Part shown: piece by piece, positions 30,117-38,150 of the stretch
Layout: every line of letters begins with the position of its first letter
Numbering within the stretch: position 1 is the stretch's first letter
Virus record (IMG/VR): IMGVR_UViG_3300042477_000507
Location: 1 to 58,851 of that record
DNA length: 58,851 nucleotides
Direction: 5' to 3' (one strand)
Origin: a virus
Notes under the pieces: generated by a model
What the model was told of the DNA's origin: nothing
Database searches by the model: none
Seen by the model: the letters and a program-made list of their open reading frames with translations, nothing else
Position numbers and translations under genes: made by a program

Positions 30117-31011
30117 AGACAGACCGAAAGCGGAAATAGTCGGAAGGCAGTCATTTACTGCGTTGCCAAATTGGATTATCAGAAAACGCGCAGAAGATGC
30201 AAAGTGGCTGAGCTGTACTGAATTTTCAATTTTGGTAACGCTGCAGTTTTTTGCAAATGGCGCAGGTGCTGACTCGTCCGTTTTTCCAAGCTACAACACA
30301 ATTGCAATGTATTCAGGCGTATCAAAAAGGTGTGCGATTGATTGTATCGATTCACTTATCGACAAAAAACTTGTGAGAAAAGAGACGAGAAAAAATAAAG
30401 ATGGCCAGCAATCGAACATTTACAAATTGATGATCTGGAGCGATGGGGAGCCCGTTCGGGAGTCAGGGGGTGGTGCAGGAGCTGCACTAGGGGGGGTGCA
30501 GGATTTGCACTGGGGGGGTGCAGGATTTGCACCCAAACAAGAACCAATGAACAAAAAAAGAGAAGAAATCCCCCCTGTATCCCCCCGACAGATCCCTACG
30601 CCGCCCACGCCCTCCACAGACACGCTTTCACCCGGTTCCGCTACCAAGAGAGTCAAGGCGACCCAGAGCAGCGTTCCTGACGATCTCAGGCCCCTCTCAG
30701 AGCTGATCTGCAGCTTCTTCAACGATCACAAAGCTGGGGCAAGGACACAACGAGCTTTCGCAGGGTTGATTTTGCAACTAAGAAAAATCTTGCAAGATAA
30801 AAGCGGTGGTATGCAGCATGTAAAAAAACAGTTGCAAGTTGCTATCGAAAAATCGCAAATGGGCGAGAAGAAATGGAATTCAATTACTTACGAAAATTGG
30901 GAGCGCTTTGGAAAGCAAAAAACTCCTGCATGGCAAATCAACAACAGACCCAGCACGCAAGCTGTCACAACAATTTTTGACGAAGACGCAGCAAGCGACT
31001 TGCAATTCTGA
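30106..31011 (+). CDS. Replication initiator, O-like, with HTH domain
   Basis: From ATG 30106, which has AGGAGG six bases upstream, 301 residues. The N-terminal winged-helix part shows WLSCTEFSILVTLQFFANGA, FPSYNTIAMYSGVSKRCAID and CIDSLIDKKLVRKETRKNKD, the HTH_36 pattern of phage O-like initiators. A Gly/Pro-rich linker (residues about 125-195) is coded by the iterons. The C-terminal 90 residues are helical and probably recruit the helicase. DnaB follows directly. This is a lambda O/P-like arrangement, inferred from motifs and order. Confidence 0.8.
   Translation: MLSEDRPKAEIVGRQSFTALPNWIIRKRAEDAKWLSCTEFSILVTLQFFANGAGADSSVFPSYNTIAMYSGVSKRCAIDCIDSLIDKKLVRKETRKNKDGQQSNIYKLMIWSDGEPVRESGGGAGAALGGVQDLHWGGAGFAPKQEPMNKKREEIPPVSPRQIPTPPTPSTDTLSPGSATKRVKATQSSVPDDLRPLSELICSFFNDHKAGARTQRAFAGLILQLRKILQDKSGGMQHVKKQLQVAIEKSQMGEKKWNSITYENWERFGKQKTPAWQINNRPSTQAVTTIFDEDAASDLQF
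30466..30532 (+). repeat. Three iterons inside the initiator gene (candidate origin)
   Basis: Three copies of a G-run plus GTGCA-nnnnn-TGCAC. Copies 2 and 3 are identical over 21 bases starting at the G-run (30490-30510 and 30512-30532). Copy 1 is imperfect (GTGCA at 30473-30477, TGCAC at 30483-30487). GTGCA starts at 30473, 30496 and 30518, a spacing of 23 and 22 bases, which puts the copies on one face of the helix. An A-rich stretch follows. This is the structure of lambda-type origins. Confidence 0.75.
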
Positions 31012-31052
31012 AATACGTGCTACAATCTGCAAACTCTCCCACTCAGAGCAAC

Positions 31053-32471
31053 ATGACAACACTCGGCATCGAAGACTTTGAAACTCAGCAGGACTCAGTT
31101 GAAATAGAAAAACATTTTCTTGCCGCCGCCTACAACCATCTTTGCTTTGGGTTTGGCGAGCAAGATTGGATTGATAAATTCATGGACTTACCTAAAGGGC
31201 GCGAGATATTTTCTGACGCACTCAACAAAAGCATGTTCGACTGCCTACAAGAAGAACTACTAACTTTCCAGGATGCGCCGACAAATGAAATTACAGTTTC
31301 GACTCGCCTGCGAAAGATTGTTGAATGTGATGCGGCGACAATAGATAATTACATAGATGAGATTGTTTCACACCCTGTTGAAAAAGATCTTGATGTCTGG
31401 AAGAACAAGATTATCCCTATCTGGCATTTTCATCACTCACGCTCGCTTGTCAAAGATTACTTAAAGAATTCACTCGACATTGTAGAAAGAAGCTGCAATA
31501 TACAAGAATCGCAAGTCGCACTCTCTTATGTGCTAAATGCTGCGCAGCTTATTGAGGGCGTAGAAACACAAAAAGATGAGGTACATCCCTTCATCGCCGC
31601 CAAGGAGATGCTGCTTGGCCCGAAGCAGGAAAACCGTGTCCTACGCACGCGCTTCGGCTTCCTGAACAGCGCTCTGGGCGGCGGCCTGAACCATCCCGCA
31701 CTTGGGACGGACGGACGCCTGATCGTCGTTGCAGGACGCCCCGGCAGTGGCAAATCGACCTGGGCCATGAACCTGGCTCTCGATGTCGCCACCAAGGGTT
31801 CCAAGGTGCTTTTTTACACGCTTGAAATGTCTGATAAAGAAGTTTGTCAGCGCATGTTGTCGTGTCTTGATTATTTGATGTGCCTAGAAAAAGGGGGTAC
31901 TCCTCTTAGTTATGGGCACATCATCAGGCAAATTAAAGACGAAGAGCAGGAGGAGCGGATTCGATCAATTCCTATTGAGCGCATTGCTGATAACTTTATT
32001 TTCACAAATACTTACAACGTGTCGCCAAGTCAAGTTGTGACAAAGATCAAAACGGAAAAGCGTAAAAACAAAGATTTGTCACTTGTGATTATCGACTATT
32101 TGACATTGATGGATCTTGACTCTGATTCAACAAAAGCTGAAACACGCGCACTTGCAATCGGGGCGGCGACACGAAAACTGAAAACTGTTGCATTGCAAAC
32201 TGGTGTTGATGTTCTCGCTGTCTGTCAATTGAATAGGGGCGTTGAGTCAAGAAATGATAAAAAGCCGATGCTGTCAGACCTTCGTGAATCTGGGCGCATC
32301 GAAGAAGATGCTGATCTTGTAATTATGAACTACTGGCCTTGGTACTACGACAAGAATGAAGATGCCATGCGCTATGAGTACGCCGTTGTGAAAAACAGAA
32401 AGGGTGCGACGGGTACATGTGAGATTTCTTTCGCAAAAGAGTTCTATGCAATGACGGAGCGTGCAGAGTGA
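31053..32471 (+). CDS. dnaB: Replicative DnaB-type helicase
   Basis: From ATG 31053 (MTTLGIEDFETQQ) 472 residues, near the usual DnaB size. The N-terminal helical domain is followed by the RecA-like ATPase with Walker A GRPGSGKST (228-236), EM-type LFYTLEMSDKE (254-264), Walker B LVIIDYL (344-350) and the DnaB-specific QLNRGVE..., PMLSDLRESGRIEEDADLV segment. It unwinds the fork ahead of the polymerase and would be loaded by the initiator upstream. Confidence 0.95.
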   Translation: MTTLGIEDFETQQDSVEIEKHFLAAAYNHLCFGFGEQDWIDKFMDLPKGREIFSDALNKSMFDCLQEELLTFQDAPTNEITVSTRLRKIVECDAATIDNYIDEIVSHPVEKDLDVWKNKIIPIWHFHHSRSLVKDYLKNSLDIVERSCNIQESQVALSYVLNAAQLIEGVETQKDEVHPFIAAKEMLLGPKQENRVLRTRFGFLNSALGGGLNHPALGTDGRLIVVAGRPGSGKSTWAMNLALDVATKGSKVLFYTLEMSDKEVCQRMLSCLDYLMCLEKGGTPLSYGHIIRQIKDEEQEERIRSIPIERIADNFIFTNTYNVSPSQVVTKIKTEKRKNKDLSLVIIDYLTLMDLDSDSTKAETRALAIGAATRKLKTVALQTGVDVLAVCQLNRGVESRNDKKPMLSDLRESGRIEEDADLVIMNYWPWYYDKNEDAMRYEYAVVKNRKGATGTCEISFAKEFYAMTERAE

Positions 32472-33061
32472 ATCATTCGTCTCGTAAAAATCCTTGCCCC
32501 GTGTGCGGGCGAAACACTGATGATAAATGTAGAATAAGCGATGAATTTATACTTTGTTATGACGGAGATTCTTTTGCGCCCCCTCAGCATTTGCGTGTCG
32601 GCGACAAAGTAAAAGTCAACGCAGAAACATTTGCCCTATGCTCAACGTTGTCAGGATTTGCTGGAAACTCTCATTGTTTTGCGCTTGTCGATGATTTTAA
32701 TTATCGCTTCTTAAAATACGAAGACAAGCGTGCGTACAGAACTCAATGTGTGCGCGTAATGAAAGAATTTCTGCAAAGGAAGAAGTCAATAGATCTTGCT
32801 GTTAAATTCATTAACTTGAATGAAAATTTGCAAGCTTTCACCGTTTTGGAATTGATGCAATGCAGATTGATTGCTGAAAAATGCAAGTCATTAACAGACG
32901 AGCTACTGAGTTATGCGTCAGCAAATAAAAGATATATCGCTGACTATCTCTCGTATGTGAATGCGATTTTTGAGGCAGAGAAAGTAGCGGCTGATGCGCT
33001 TGCTGAGATTTCGAGTTTTGAGGAAGCCTGCTTAGGAGGCGCTCAGGTATTGACAAAGTAA
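32468..33061 (+). CDS. Zinc-finger protein behind DnaB
   Basis: A 197-residue protein whose start GTGA overlaps the DnaB stop. The N-terminus has a C4 zinc site: Cys10, Cys13, Cys21, Cys30 (NPCPVCGRNTDDKCRISD, FILCYDG), a pattern found in plasmid and phage primase-like proteins. The rest is helical, with no TOPRIM or polymerase motif, so a complete primase is not seen. It may be a helicase or primase partner. Confidence 0.6.
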   Translation: MNHSSRKNPCPVCGRNTDDKCRISDEFILCYDGDSFAPPQHLRVGDKVKVNAETFALCSTLSGFAGNSHCFALVDDFNYRFLKYEDKRAYRTQCVRVMKEFLQRKKSIDLAVKFINLNENLQAFTVLELMQCRLIAEKCKSLTDELLSYASANKRYIADYLSYVNAIFEAEKVAADALAEISSFEEACLGGAQVLTK

Positions 33062-33085
33062 AGACAGCGTGCAAGACTTTGCACA

Positions 33086-34609
33086 ATGCGCACTCACTCA
33101 TTCAACGCAGAACAGACAATGCTTGATCAAATTCCTGCTGAAAAAAAGAAAAACTACATCTCCTGCAAAAAGATTGCGTCTTTTCGTAGTGGTATGAAAA
33201 CGACAGAAAAAGGAAGAATGTCGTCTTCAAGTTACACGCTTTTTGCGTTTGAACATGAAAATTCGATAACTTTTTCATCTCGCCTTAGGTCAACGCACGG
33301 AGGTGAATCAGCCTTTGGCGATCATTTTAAGTTTCAACTTAAAATCAGAACGCTAAAATCTGGCGAAAAAAGATTTATTTTTTACAACTTAATTGGGCGC
33401 CCGACAGGAGTTCGCACTTCATCACCAAACCAAATGCGTAGCAAGTTAGCGATTCTCTGCAGGAAGCAAGAAGATAATCGCAAAAAACCTATGCACAAAG
33501 ATCCTAATCGTGGACTCTATTTGGCACAGGAGCGTCGCCTACTCGTTTTTCTACGCAGCTTCCTAAAGCGTCACGGGGTCTCGACTCGGCACCTCAGCAG
33601 CGACCCGTTCTCCTTGATGACGCAGCTCTGCTATCCAGGAACTTGTGGGTTTGACGACTCGACGCTTCGCTCAATTTCGGTTGGAGAGTTTTTACTGGAA
33701 GATCCGGTCAAAATAATCTTGCGCACAAATGGAAAGAAAAGTAAGCGGGTTTTGTTTGGCGCGATCAAGAAAAATCCACTGATGGCGCAAGGGGTATTGC
33801 GATTTGCAAAGTACATCAGAATTAATCGCTCGCTAGATCATGCGCAAGAATTTCTTGAACAAATGACGCAAGAGCGATTGGATTGCTTTGGGCAAGAACG
33901 CCGATTTTCCGATGGTCTTTATTACGAGTACGGCGCAAAAAATCTAAAAACAAAGCAAATGAAAGTTTTTGATCGCCTGTCTATTGACGCAATTATTTCA
34001 GCACTTTATAGCAATATGATCCTTAATGATACATTTAGAATGATTCACGAACTTAACGCAAACGAAGGATTTGATTTTTCACAAATTGAATATAATAGCA
34101 TCAGAGAGCTGCACGACGCACTTATTGAGCTAACACCAAAGCGCAAAAAGAACTCATTTGCTCATTTTTGCTTCAAAGAAAGCAATCCTTCAATCCAGTT
34201 CTGCAAAAAGCTGCAAGATGGATTTACTGACGATCGCTACTCAATTTGTTACGCAACTGGAACAAAAGAACTTCATCAACTGGCGGGCATCATGCACAAC
34301 TGTGCTTTTTACTATTACAATAGAATTGAAAAAGGAGACTACGCAATCTTCTGTATAAAAGATGACAATAAAACAAAATACATGTTTGGAATGAATATTT
34401 ACTACAGAACAGATGTGAATTGCTTATTTGCAAAGCTTGATCAAGCCGTAGCAATGTGCAATGCAAAAATTGAGGTAGATATTGAAAACGAATTGAATGA
34501 TAAAATTCAAAAAGCCTTAGCTCCCTCAATTTTTTACAGCTATGAACTCCGGCTACCCAAAAATCAGCCCCGCGCCGAACTGGGTGTCAATCTTCACGCT
34601 GCACCCTGA
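33086..34609 (+). CDS. PcfJ-like protein
   Basis: A 507-residue basic protein. Near residues 390-425 the segment YATGTKELHQLAGIMHNCAF and NRIEKGDYAIFCIKD matches the PcfJ-like domain (L-x-x-x-x-x-x-M-x-N-C-x-x-x-Y, then G-x-x-x-x-F). PcfJ proteins occur in conjugative plasmids and phages without a settled biochemical role. The first 300 residues are not recognised. It sits between the replication genes and the recombination genes. Confidence 0.6.
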   Translation: MRTHSFNAEQTMLDQIPAEKKKNYISCKKIASFRSGMKTTEKGRMSSSSYTLFAFEHENSITFSSRLRSTHGGESAFGDHFKFQLKIRTLKSGEKRFIFYNLIGRPTGVRTSSPNQMRSKLAILCRKQEDNRKKPMHKDPNRGLYLAQERRLLVFLRSFLKRHGVSTRHLSSDPFSLMTQLCYPGTCGFDDSTLRSISVGEFLLEDPVKIILRTNGKKSKRVLFGAIKKNPLMAQGVLRFAKYIRINRSLDHAQEFLEQMTQERLDCFGQERRFSDGLYYEYGAKNLKTKQMKVFDRLSIDAIISALYSNMILNDTFRMIHELNANEGFDFSQIEYNSIRELHDALIELTPKRKKNSFAHFCFKESNPSIQFCKKLQDGFTDDRYSICYATGTKELHQLAGIMHNCAFYYYNRIEKGDYAIFCIKDDNKTKYMFGMNIYYRTDVNCLFAKLDQAVAMCNAKIEVDIENELNDKIQKALAPSIFYSYELRLPKNQPRAELGVNLHAAP

Positions 34610-34745
34610 ACTTGATCCACCAGGATACGCCGACACTTTTATCGAGATTCACGAGCACCCTTACGTGAAGCCAGGCGCAGACAAAGAAGAAAAGGCGAAG
34701 GAGAAAAAGAAAAAGAAAAAGCTGGGGCGCAACGAAAAAGCTTAA
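34542..34745 (+). CDS. Small conserved protein (HPELDPPGY)
   Basis: A 67-residue protein with PAPNWVSIFTLHPELDPPGY and a strongly basic C-terminus (KEEKAKEKKKKKKLGRNEKA). The DPPGY pattern recurs in small cyanobacterial and cyanophage proteins. It overlaps the PcfJ-like gene end by 68 bases in another frame. Function unknown. Confidence 0.6.
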   Translation: MNSGYPKISPAPNWVSIFTLHPELDPPGYADTFIEIHEHPYVKPGADKEEKAKEKKKKKKLGRNEKA

Positions 34746-35035
34746 AAATCATCCCAGTTGCTTTCTTTGCGCTTTTCAAACTCATCAAGCGTTACTTTTT
34801 CAAAATCAATAGGCGCAACAGGAATCTTTCTTGTTAGGTGCTTGTGAGACGAATTTTCTTCAGTAGCAATTCCATTGATCTCGCAGTACTTTTCGTGCCA
34901 CTCCTGAATCATTCTTCTGTCAACAAAGCCCTGCATCAGATTTGCAATCGCTTGCACGCTCTCGCCTTTCTCAAAAAGCAAATTCACTGTCACTCGCAGG
35001 ATTCGATTGAGCGAGGTCGAAGCGCGTGTGGGCAT
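34742..35035 (-). CDS. Hypothetical protein on the minus strand
   Basis: From ATG 35035 97 residues (MPTRASTSLNRILRVTVNLL), helical, with a C-terminal KVTLDEFEKRKESNWDDF. It is the only leftward gene in this rightward block and shares TTAA with the stop of the plus-strand gene. Function unknown. Confidence 0.6.
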   Translation of the reverse strand: MPTRASTSLNRILRVTVNLLFEKGESVQAIANLMQGFVDRRMIQEWHEKYCEINGIATEENSSHKHLTRKIPVAPIDFEKVTLDEFEKRKESNWDDF

Positions 35036-35050
35036 TTTGCAGCGAATGGG

Positions 35051-35080
35051 TTGACAGGTTGTTTGATCTGATGCTACCTT
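35051..35080 (+). promoter_or_regulatory. Promoter of the recombination genes
   Basis: TTGACA (35051-35056), 18-base spacer, TACCTT (35075-35080), 26 bases before the ERF start. The -35 is consensus and the -10 moderate. Confidence 0.55.
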
Positions 35081-35105
35081 GCATCTGTTCAACACACAAG
35101 ACGGC

Positions 35106-35867
35106 ATGTCCGTTCATCAGAAGCTCATGCAGGCGCGTATCGCGCTTCAGGGCAAAAAACTCTCAAAAAGCGGTAAGAACAAATTCGCTGGATACAATTA
35201 CTTTGAACTTGGGGACTTCCTCCCGACTGTTCAAGAAATCTTTCTGTCGCTTGAATTGTCAGGTGTCGTTAGCTACGGCAAAGAAGAAGCCACGCTGACC
35301 ATCACCGATTGCAGCAACCCAGACGACTGCATCGAGATCTTCAGCCCCATGTCCAGCGCTGCTCTCAAGGGGGCGCATGAGATTCAGAACCTGGGCGCAG
35401 TGCAGACCTACCTCCGTCGCTACCTCTGGGTGACAGCCATGGAGATCGTTGAGCACGACGCCTTGGATGCTGTTCTGGGCAGCGATGGCGGCACCTCTGC
35501 ACCGAAGGCAGCTCCTGCAGCTCGCAAGCCCGTTGATGAGACACCCGGTGGTCTGCGAGCCAGCGAGGCGTTTGCACCTACCTCGGTCAACGAGAAGCTT
35601 GAAACCAAGTTGATGGACCTGGGCATCACGCAGTACGGAATCAAGACCGTGCTCACGATCACCGAATCACTCAGCCTCGCCGAAATCCCTGAAAACAAAG
35701 CGACGGCGCTGTTGAAAGCAGTGGGCAAAGATCACGTCAGGATGTTCAATCAGGGCAAGAACAGCAAGGGCGCTCAAATTATTCCTGAGCCCGTCAGCGA
35801 CAAGATCAATACCAAGTCGATTGACGATCTTGCAAAAGCTGCTGAAGACGCATTCGGGGACGACTGA
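35106..35867 (+). CDS. ERF-family single-strand annealing protein
   Basis: From ATG 35106 (MSVHQKLMQARIALQGKKLS) 253 residues. The ERF pattern is clear: KSGKNKFAGYNYFELGDFLP, the strand VVSYGKEEATLTI and KGAHEIQNLGAVQTYLRRYL followed by EIVEHDALDAV. Annealases of this kind pair single strands during phage recombination, with an exonuclease and SSB encoded further right. The C-terminal third is a flexible Ala/Pro-rich linker plus a helical domain (SLAEIPENKATALLKAVG). Confidence 0.85.
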   Translation: MSVHQKLMQARIALQGKKLSKSGKNKFAGYNYFELGDFLPTVQEIFLSLELSGVVSYGKEEATLTITDCSNPDDCIEIFSPMSSAALKGAHEIQNLGAVQTYLRRYLWVTAMEIVEHDALDAVLGSDGGTSAPKAAPAARKPVDETPGGLRASEAFAPTSVNEKLETKLMDLGITQYGIKTVLTITESLSLAEIPENKATALLKAVGKDHVRMFNQGKNSKGAQIIPEPVSDKINTKSIDDLAKAAEDAFGDD

Positions 35868-36070
35868 TGAAAATCAACGCAAGTCAGCGAGTTACTTTTA
35901 CCCTTCCTCGCCCGATCTACGAGAAACTTGTTGAACTGGCACAACTCAGCGATACAAGCATTGCTGGGCTGACGAATCGAGCCACTCGTGAGTGGTTGGA
36001 GGAGAATTACAGGCAGTTCATTGCTTTTTACTCAAAAGACAAGCCAGCGGCGCAAGAGCGCTGGAAGTAA
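35867..36070 (+). CDS. Ribbon-helix-helix DNA-binding protein
   Basis: A 67-residue protein whose start (TGATGA) overlaps the ERF stop. RVTFTLPRPIYEKLVELAQL and SDTSIAGLTNRATREWLEEN is a CopG/Arc-like ribbon-helix-helix pattern. It is probably a dimeric transcription repressor, perhaps of the operon it sits in. Confidence 0.7.
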   Translation: MKINASQRVTFTLPRPIYEKLVELAQLSDTSIAGLTNRATREWLEENYRQFIAFYSKDKPAAQERWK

Positions 36071-36091
36071 CAATCAACCAAAGTATTCATC

Positions 36092-36487
36092 ATGAAAAAC
36101 AACACTGTTTTCACAATCAGCATTACCGTCGCATCTCTTGCGGCACTCGCTTTTGTCCTTTGGGGGCTCCCTCAATTGGGTGTTTACAACCGCACCTTGG
36201 CGGGCAAAGCCTCATTGATGGAAGCTGAAAGCACACGCCAGGTGAAAGTGCTTGAGGCGAAGGCCAAGAAAGACGCAGCATCGCTCGAAGCGGATGCCGA
36301 GATCGAACGCGCTAAAGGTGTTGCAGAGGCTAATCGCATCATCGGTGATTCTCTGAAAGATAATCCGCGCTATTTGCAGTATCTGTACATCGTTGGGCTA
36401 CAAGAAGGCAGCGAGAAAGGCAACCGCACAATCTACGTGCCTACCGAAGGCGGACTACCTGTTCCGACGCTCGGCATCGAAAAGTGA
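36092..36487 (+). CDS. Membrane protein with SPFH/prohibitin-like tail
   Basis: A 131-residue protein with one N-terminal membrane helix (ISITVASLAALAFVLWGLPQ) and an Ala/Glu/Lys-rich helix (AESTRQVKVLEAKAKKDAAS, LEADAEIERAKGVAEANRII) like the coiled part of SPFH proteins. The C-terminal YLQYLYIVGLQEGSE is kept as in prohibitin-like relatives. The SPFH core itself is missing, so it may be a shortened derivative. Its role is likely at the membrane, otherwise unknown. Confidence 0.7.
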   Translation: MKNNTVFTISITVASLAALAFVLWGLPQLGVYNRTLAGKASLMEAESTRQVKVLEAKAKKDAASLEADAEIERAKGVAEANRIIGDSLKDNPRYLQYLYIVGLQEGSEKGNRTIYVPTEGGLPVPTLGIEK

Positions 36488-36690
36488 CTTCACGCTATCT
36501 CGTTTACCAAGTTGGCTGCATCGAGTGCGGTGTGTCTTCTTACCCCATTAAGGCGTGCGTAACACTTGAAGACGCTCAAGCTGTAGCAAAAGCCCATCCG
36601 AGCACCTGGGAAACCGAGGGCGGTGAAGGATACGTAACCATAATTGACCTAGAAGAATGCAAAACGGTTGTTGATTGTCCCAGCGCTTAG
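36484..36690 (+). CDS. Hypothetical protein
   Basis: A 68-residue protein with start GTGA overlapping the previous stop. It has four Cys (VGCIECG, IKACV, DCPS). Possibly a metal-binding small protein; not recognised. Confidence 0.6.
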   Translation: MTSRYLVYQVGCIECGVSSYPIKACVTLEDAQAVAKAHPSTWETEGGEGYVTIIDLEECKTVVDCPSA

Positions 36691-36711
36691 ATCTACACAC
36701 TTCTCTTTCTC

Positions 36712-36912
36712 ATGACTGACCTTCCCTTTCTTGACCTCAAGGTTTCCAACCCGTGTCCAACAATCGTTTACTCGCCAACGAAAGTTGTCTGTCCCAAGCA
36801 CGGCACACACCCTCATACGATCAGCAGCACTATCCCTGGCCATGAAGGCACTTGGTGCATGTTGTGCGCTTTAGAACAACTACACCCTCCGCTTCCTACA
36901 ACCAATGACTGA
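36712..36912 (+). CDS. Small Cys-containing hypothetical protein
   Basis: A 66-residue protein with PTKVVCPKHGTHPHTIS, then EGTWCMLCALEQLHPPLP. The CPKHG and WCMLC pairs look like a small zinc site. Function unknown. Confidence 0.6.
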   Translation: MTDLPFLDLKVSNPCPTIVYSPTKVVCPKHGTHPHTISSTIPGHEGTWCMLCALEQLHPPLPTTND

Positions 36913-37268
36913 CCACCCGATCACCCCGCCACCTGAGCTGGTGCATCAGTGGCACAAAGAAACGTGCAAAGATCCCTGTAACGGGGGGCACTTTCTTTGA
37001 ATCAAAAACACTGAAACACGTCGCCACCCAAGCCGCCCGCTGGGGCGCTGATGAACAGCTAGAACAAGACGCAAGGTGGCTTGACACCTGTGCTTTGTTC
37101 AGCACACACTTAACAATCACACCATCTGGAGATGCATTGAGACAAGCAATGCGTTCCAAGCCGCCGAGCTTGAAGGAGCAGGCGCTGGAAGAAGTAGGCG
37201 CCTTTGAAGGTATGGGCACATGCAACATCGACATCATCCGCCGTGCTCTTGAATCCCTGCCTGAGTAA
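36905..37268 (+). pseudogene. MTDHPITPPPELV-family gene with single-base frameshift
   Basis: The frame from ATG 36905 (MTDHPITPPPELVHQWHKET) stops after 31 codons. The next frame continues with GGTFFESKTLKHVATQAA, RWGADEQLEQDARWLDTC, RSKPPSLKEQALEEVGAF and RALESLPE, stopping at 37266-37268. Both parts fit one known pattern of cyanobacterial and cyanophage proteins. The break lies at a run of six G (36983-36988); five G would restore one frame of about 120 residues. It could be a real mutation, a sequencing error or a programmed +1 shift. Confidence 0.75.
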
Positions 37269-37273
37269 TTACA

Positions 37274-37486
37274 ATGACCCATCAGATTGAACCTGTTGAA
37301 TTTATCAAACCTGACTTTGCTTACATCTATGCCAAAGTTGCTAGGCATGTAGCAGCAGCTTATGCTGTATGCGGTTATGACGAACATGTTTTAGATAAAG
37401 AACTCCGATTGGCAATGGAAGCCATTGAGTTGTTTGAAAAAGCAAGCATGACCATTTACTCTGTTATTCCTAATCCTAAGGATTAG
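37274..37486 (+). CDS. Hypothetical helical protein
   Basis: A 70-residue helical protein (FAYIYAKVARHVAAAYAVCG, ELRLAMEAIELFEKASMTIY). Not recognised. It lies in a run of small rightward genes. Confidence 0.6.
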   Translation: MTHQIEPVEFIKPDFAYIYAKVARHVAAAYAVCGYDEHVLDKELRLAMEAIELFEKASMTIYSVIPNPKD

Positions 37487-37510
37487 TAGTCAACATCACT
37501 TCTCTTCCTC

Positions 37511-37807
37511 ATGACTGACTTCCGAAAGCTTTGCGATGAGCTACTCGATGAACTTCAGTTTCAGACAGACTGGAGCGTTGCAGAAGAATTGAAAGAACGC
37601 GCCCGCGCTGCACTAGCCGAGCCCGAGCCGGAGGGGTCGACAGAAGTCGAGATCGCATCCATTTTGCTGGCCTATGCCGTTGTTGAGCCGCAGGTGGGCG
37701 TAAGCCGAATCCTGCACGAAAAGCATTTCGGCAATGCCGCCCGCGCCGTTCTCGCCCGTTGGGGCAACCATCCGGGATCTCCAGATAGTTCAACCCAGCC
37801 CTCCTAG
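37511..37807 (+). CDS. MTDFRKLCDELL-family protein
   Basis: A 98-residue protein with MTDFRKLCDELLDELQFQTD and VAEELKERARAALAEPEPEG, a pattern common to small proteins of cyanobacteria and their phages, then a second helical half with LLAYAVVEPQVGVSRIL. Function unknown. Confidence 0.7.
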   Translation: MTDFRKLCDELLDELQFQTDWSVAEELKERARAALAEPEPEGSTEVEIASILLAYAVVEPQVGVSRILHEKHFGNAARAVLARWGNHPGSPDSSTQPS

Positions 37808-37834
37808 TCCGATCAACCTCTGCGTTTGCCAACT

Positions 37835-37889
37835 TGTAAGCCGTACTTACACGTTGCCCGAACGTGTTAAACATTCCGGAATTTCCGGA
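37835..37889. promoter_or_regulatory. Two dyads in an intergenic gap
   Basis: TGTAAG-CCGTA-CTTACA (37835-37851) and a perfect TCCGGAA-T-TTCCGGA (37875-37889) lie in the roughly 100-base gap before the 37909 gene. No promoter is recognised. They look like operator sites or small hairpins. Confidence 0.4.
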
Positions 37890-37908
37890 CAGTTCCTCCA
37901 CCTCTTAA

Positions 37909-38145
37909 ATGACTGACATTCTTGACGACAACCACTACGAGTGGGAATTGGAGGATGACGAAGGCGAATGGCAAGCCGGTGGCTCAGCCAACAGCCTGGA
38001 AGATGTACGGCGTGAAGGGATGCGTTATCTGCAGACCTACGCTCAAGAAGGATTTCACAAGCTAATTATCCGTCAGCACTGCACAAGAACTATTCAGGTG
38101 ATTACCAATGGGCTGAACTTTCACCCGCTGCTCAGGCAGTTTTAA
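37909..38145 (+). CDS. Hypothetical protein, C-terminus possibly frameshifted
   Basis: A 78-residue protein, MTDILDDNHYEWELEDDEGE, WQAGGSANSLEDVRREGMRY, LQTYAQEGFHKLIIRQHCTR. The N-terminal 60 residues look like a real acidic domain seen in cyanophage proteins. The last 12 (NGLNFHPLLRQF) are a shifted reading of the next gene's LSPAAQAV region, so the true end may be earlier. Confidence 0.6.
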   Translation: MTDILDDNHYEWELEDDEGEWQAGGSANSLEDVRREGMRYLQTYAQEGFHKLIIRQHCTRTIQVITNGLNFHPLLRQF

Positions 38146-38150
38146 CGGCT

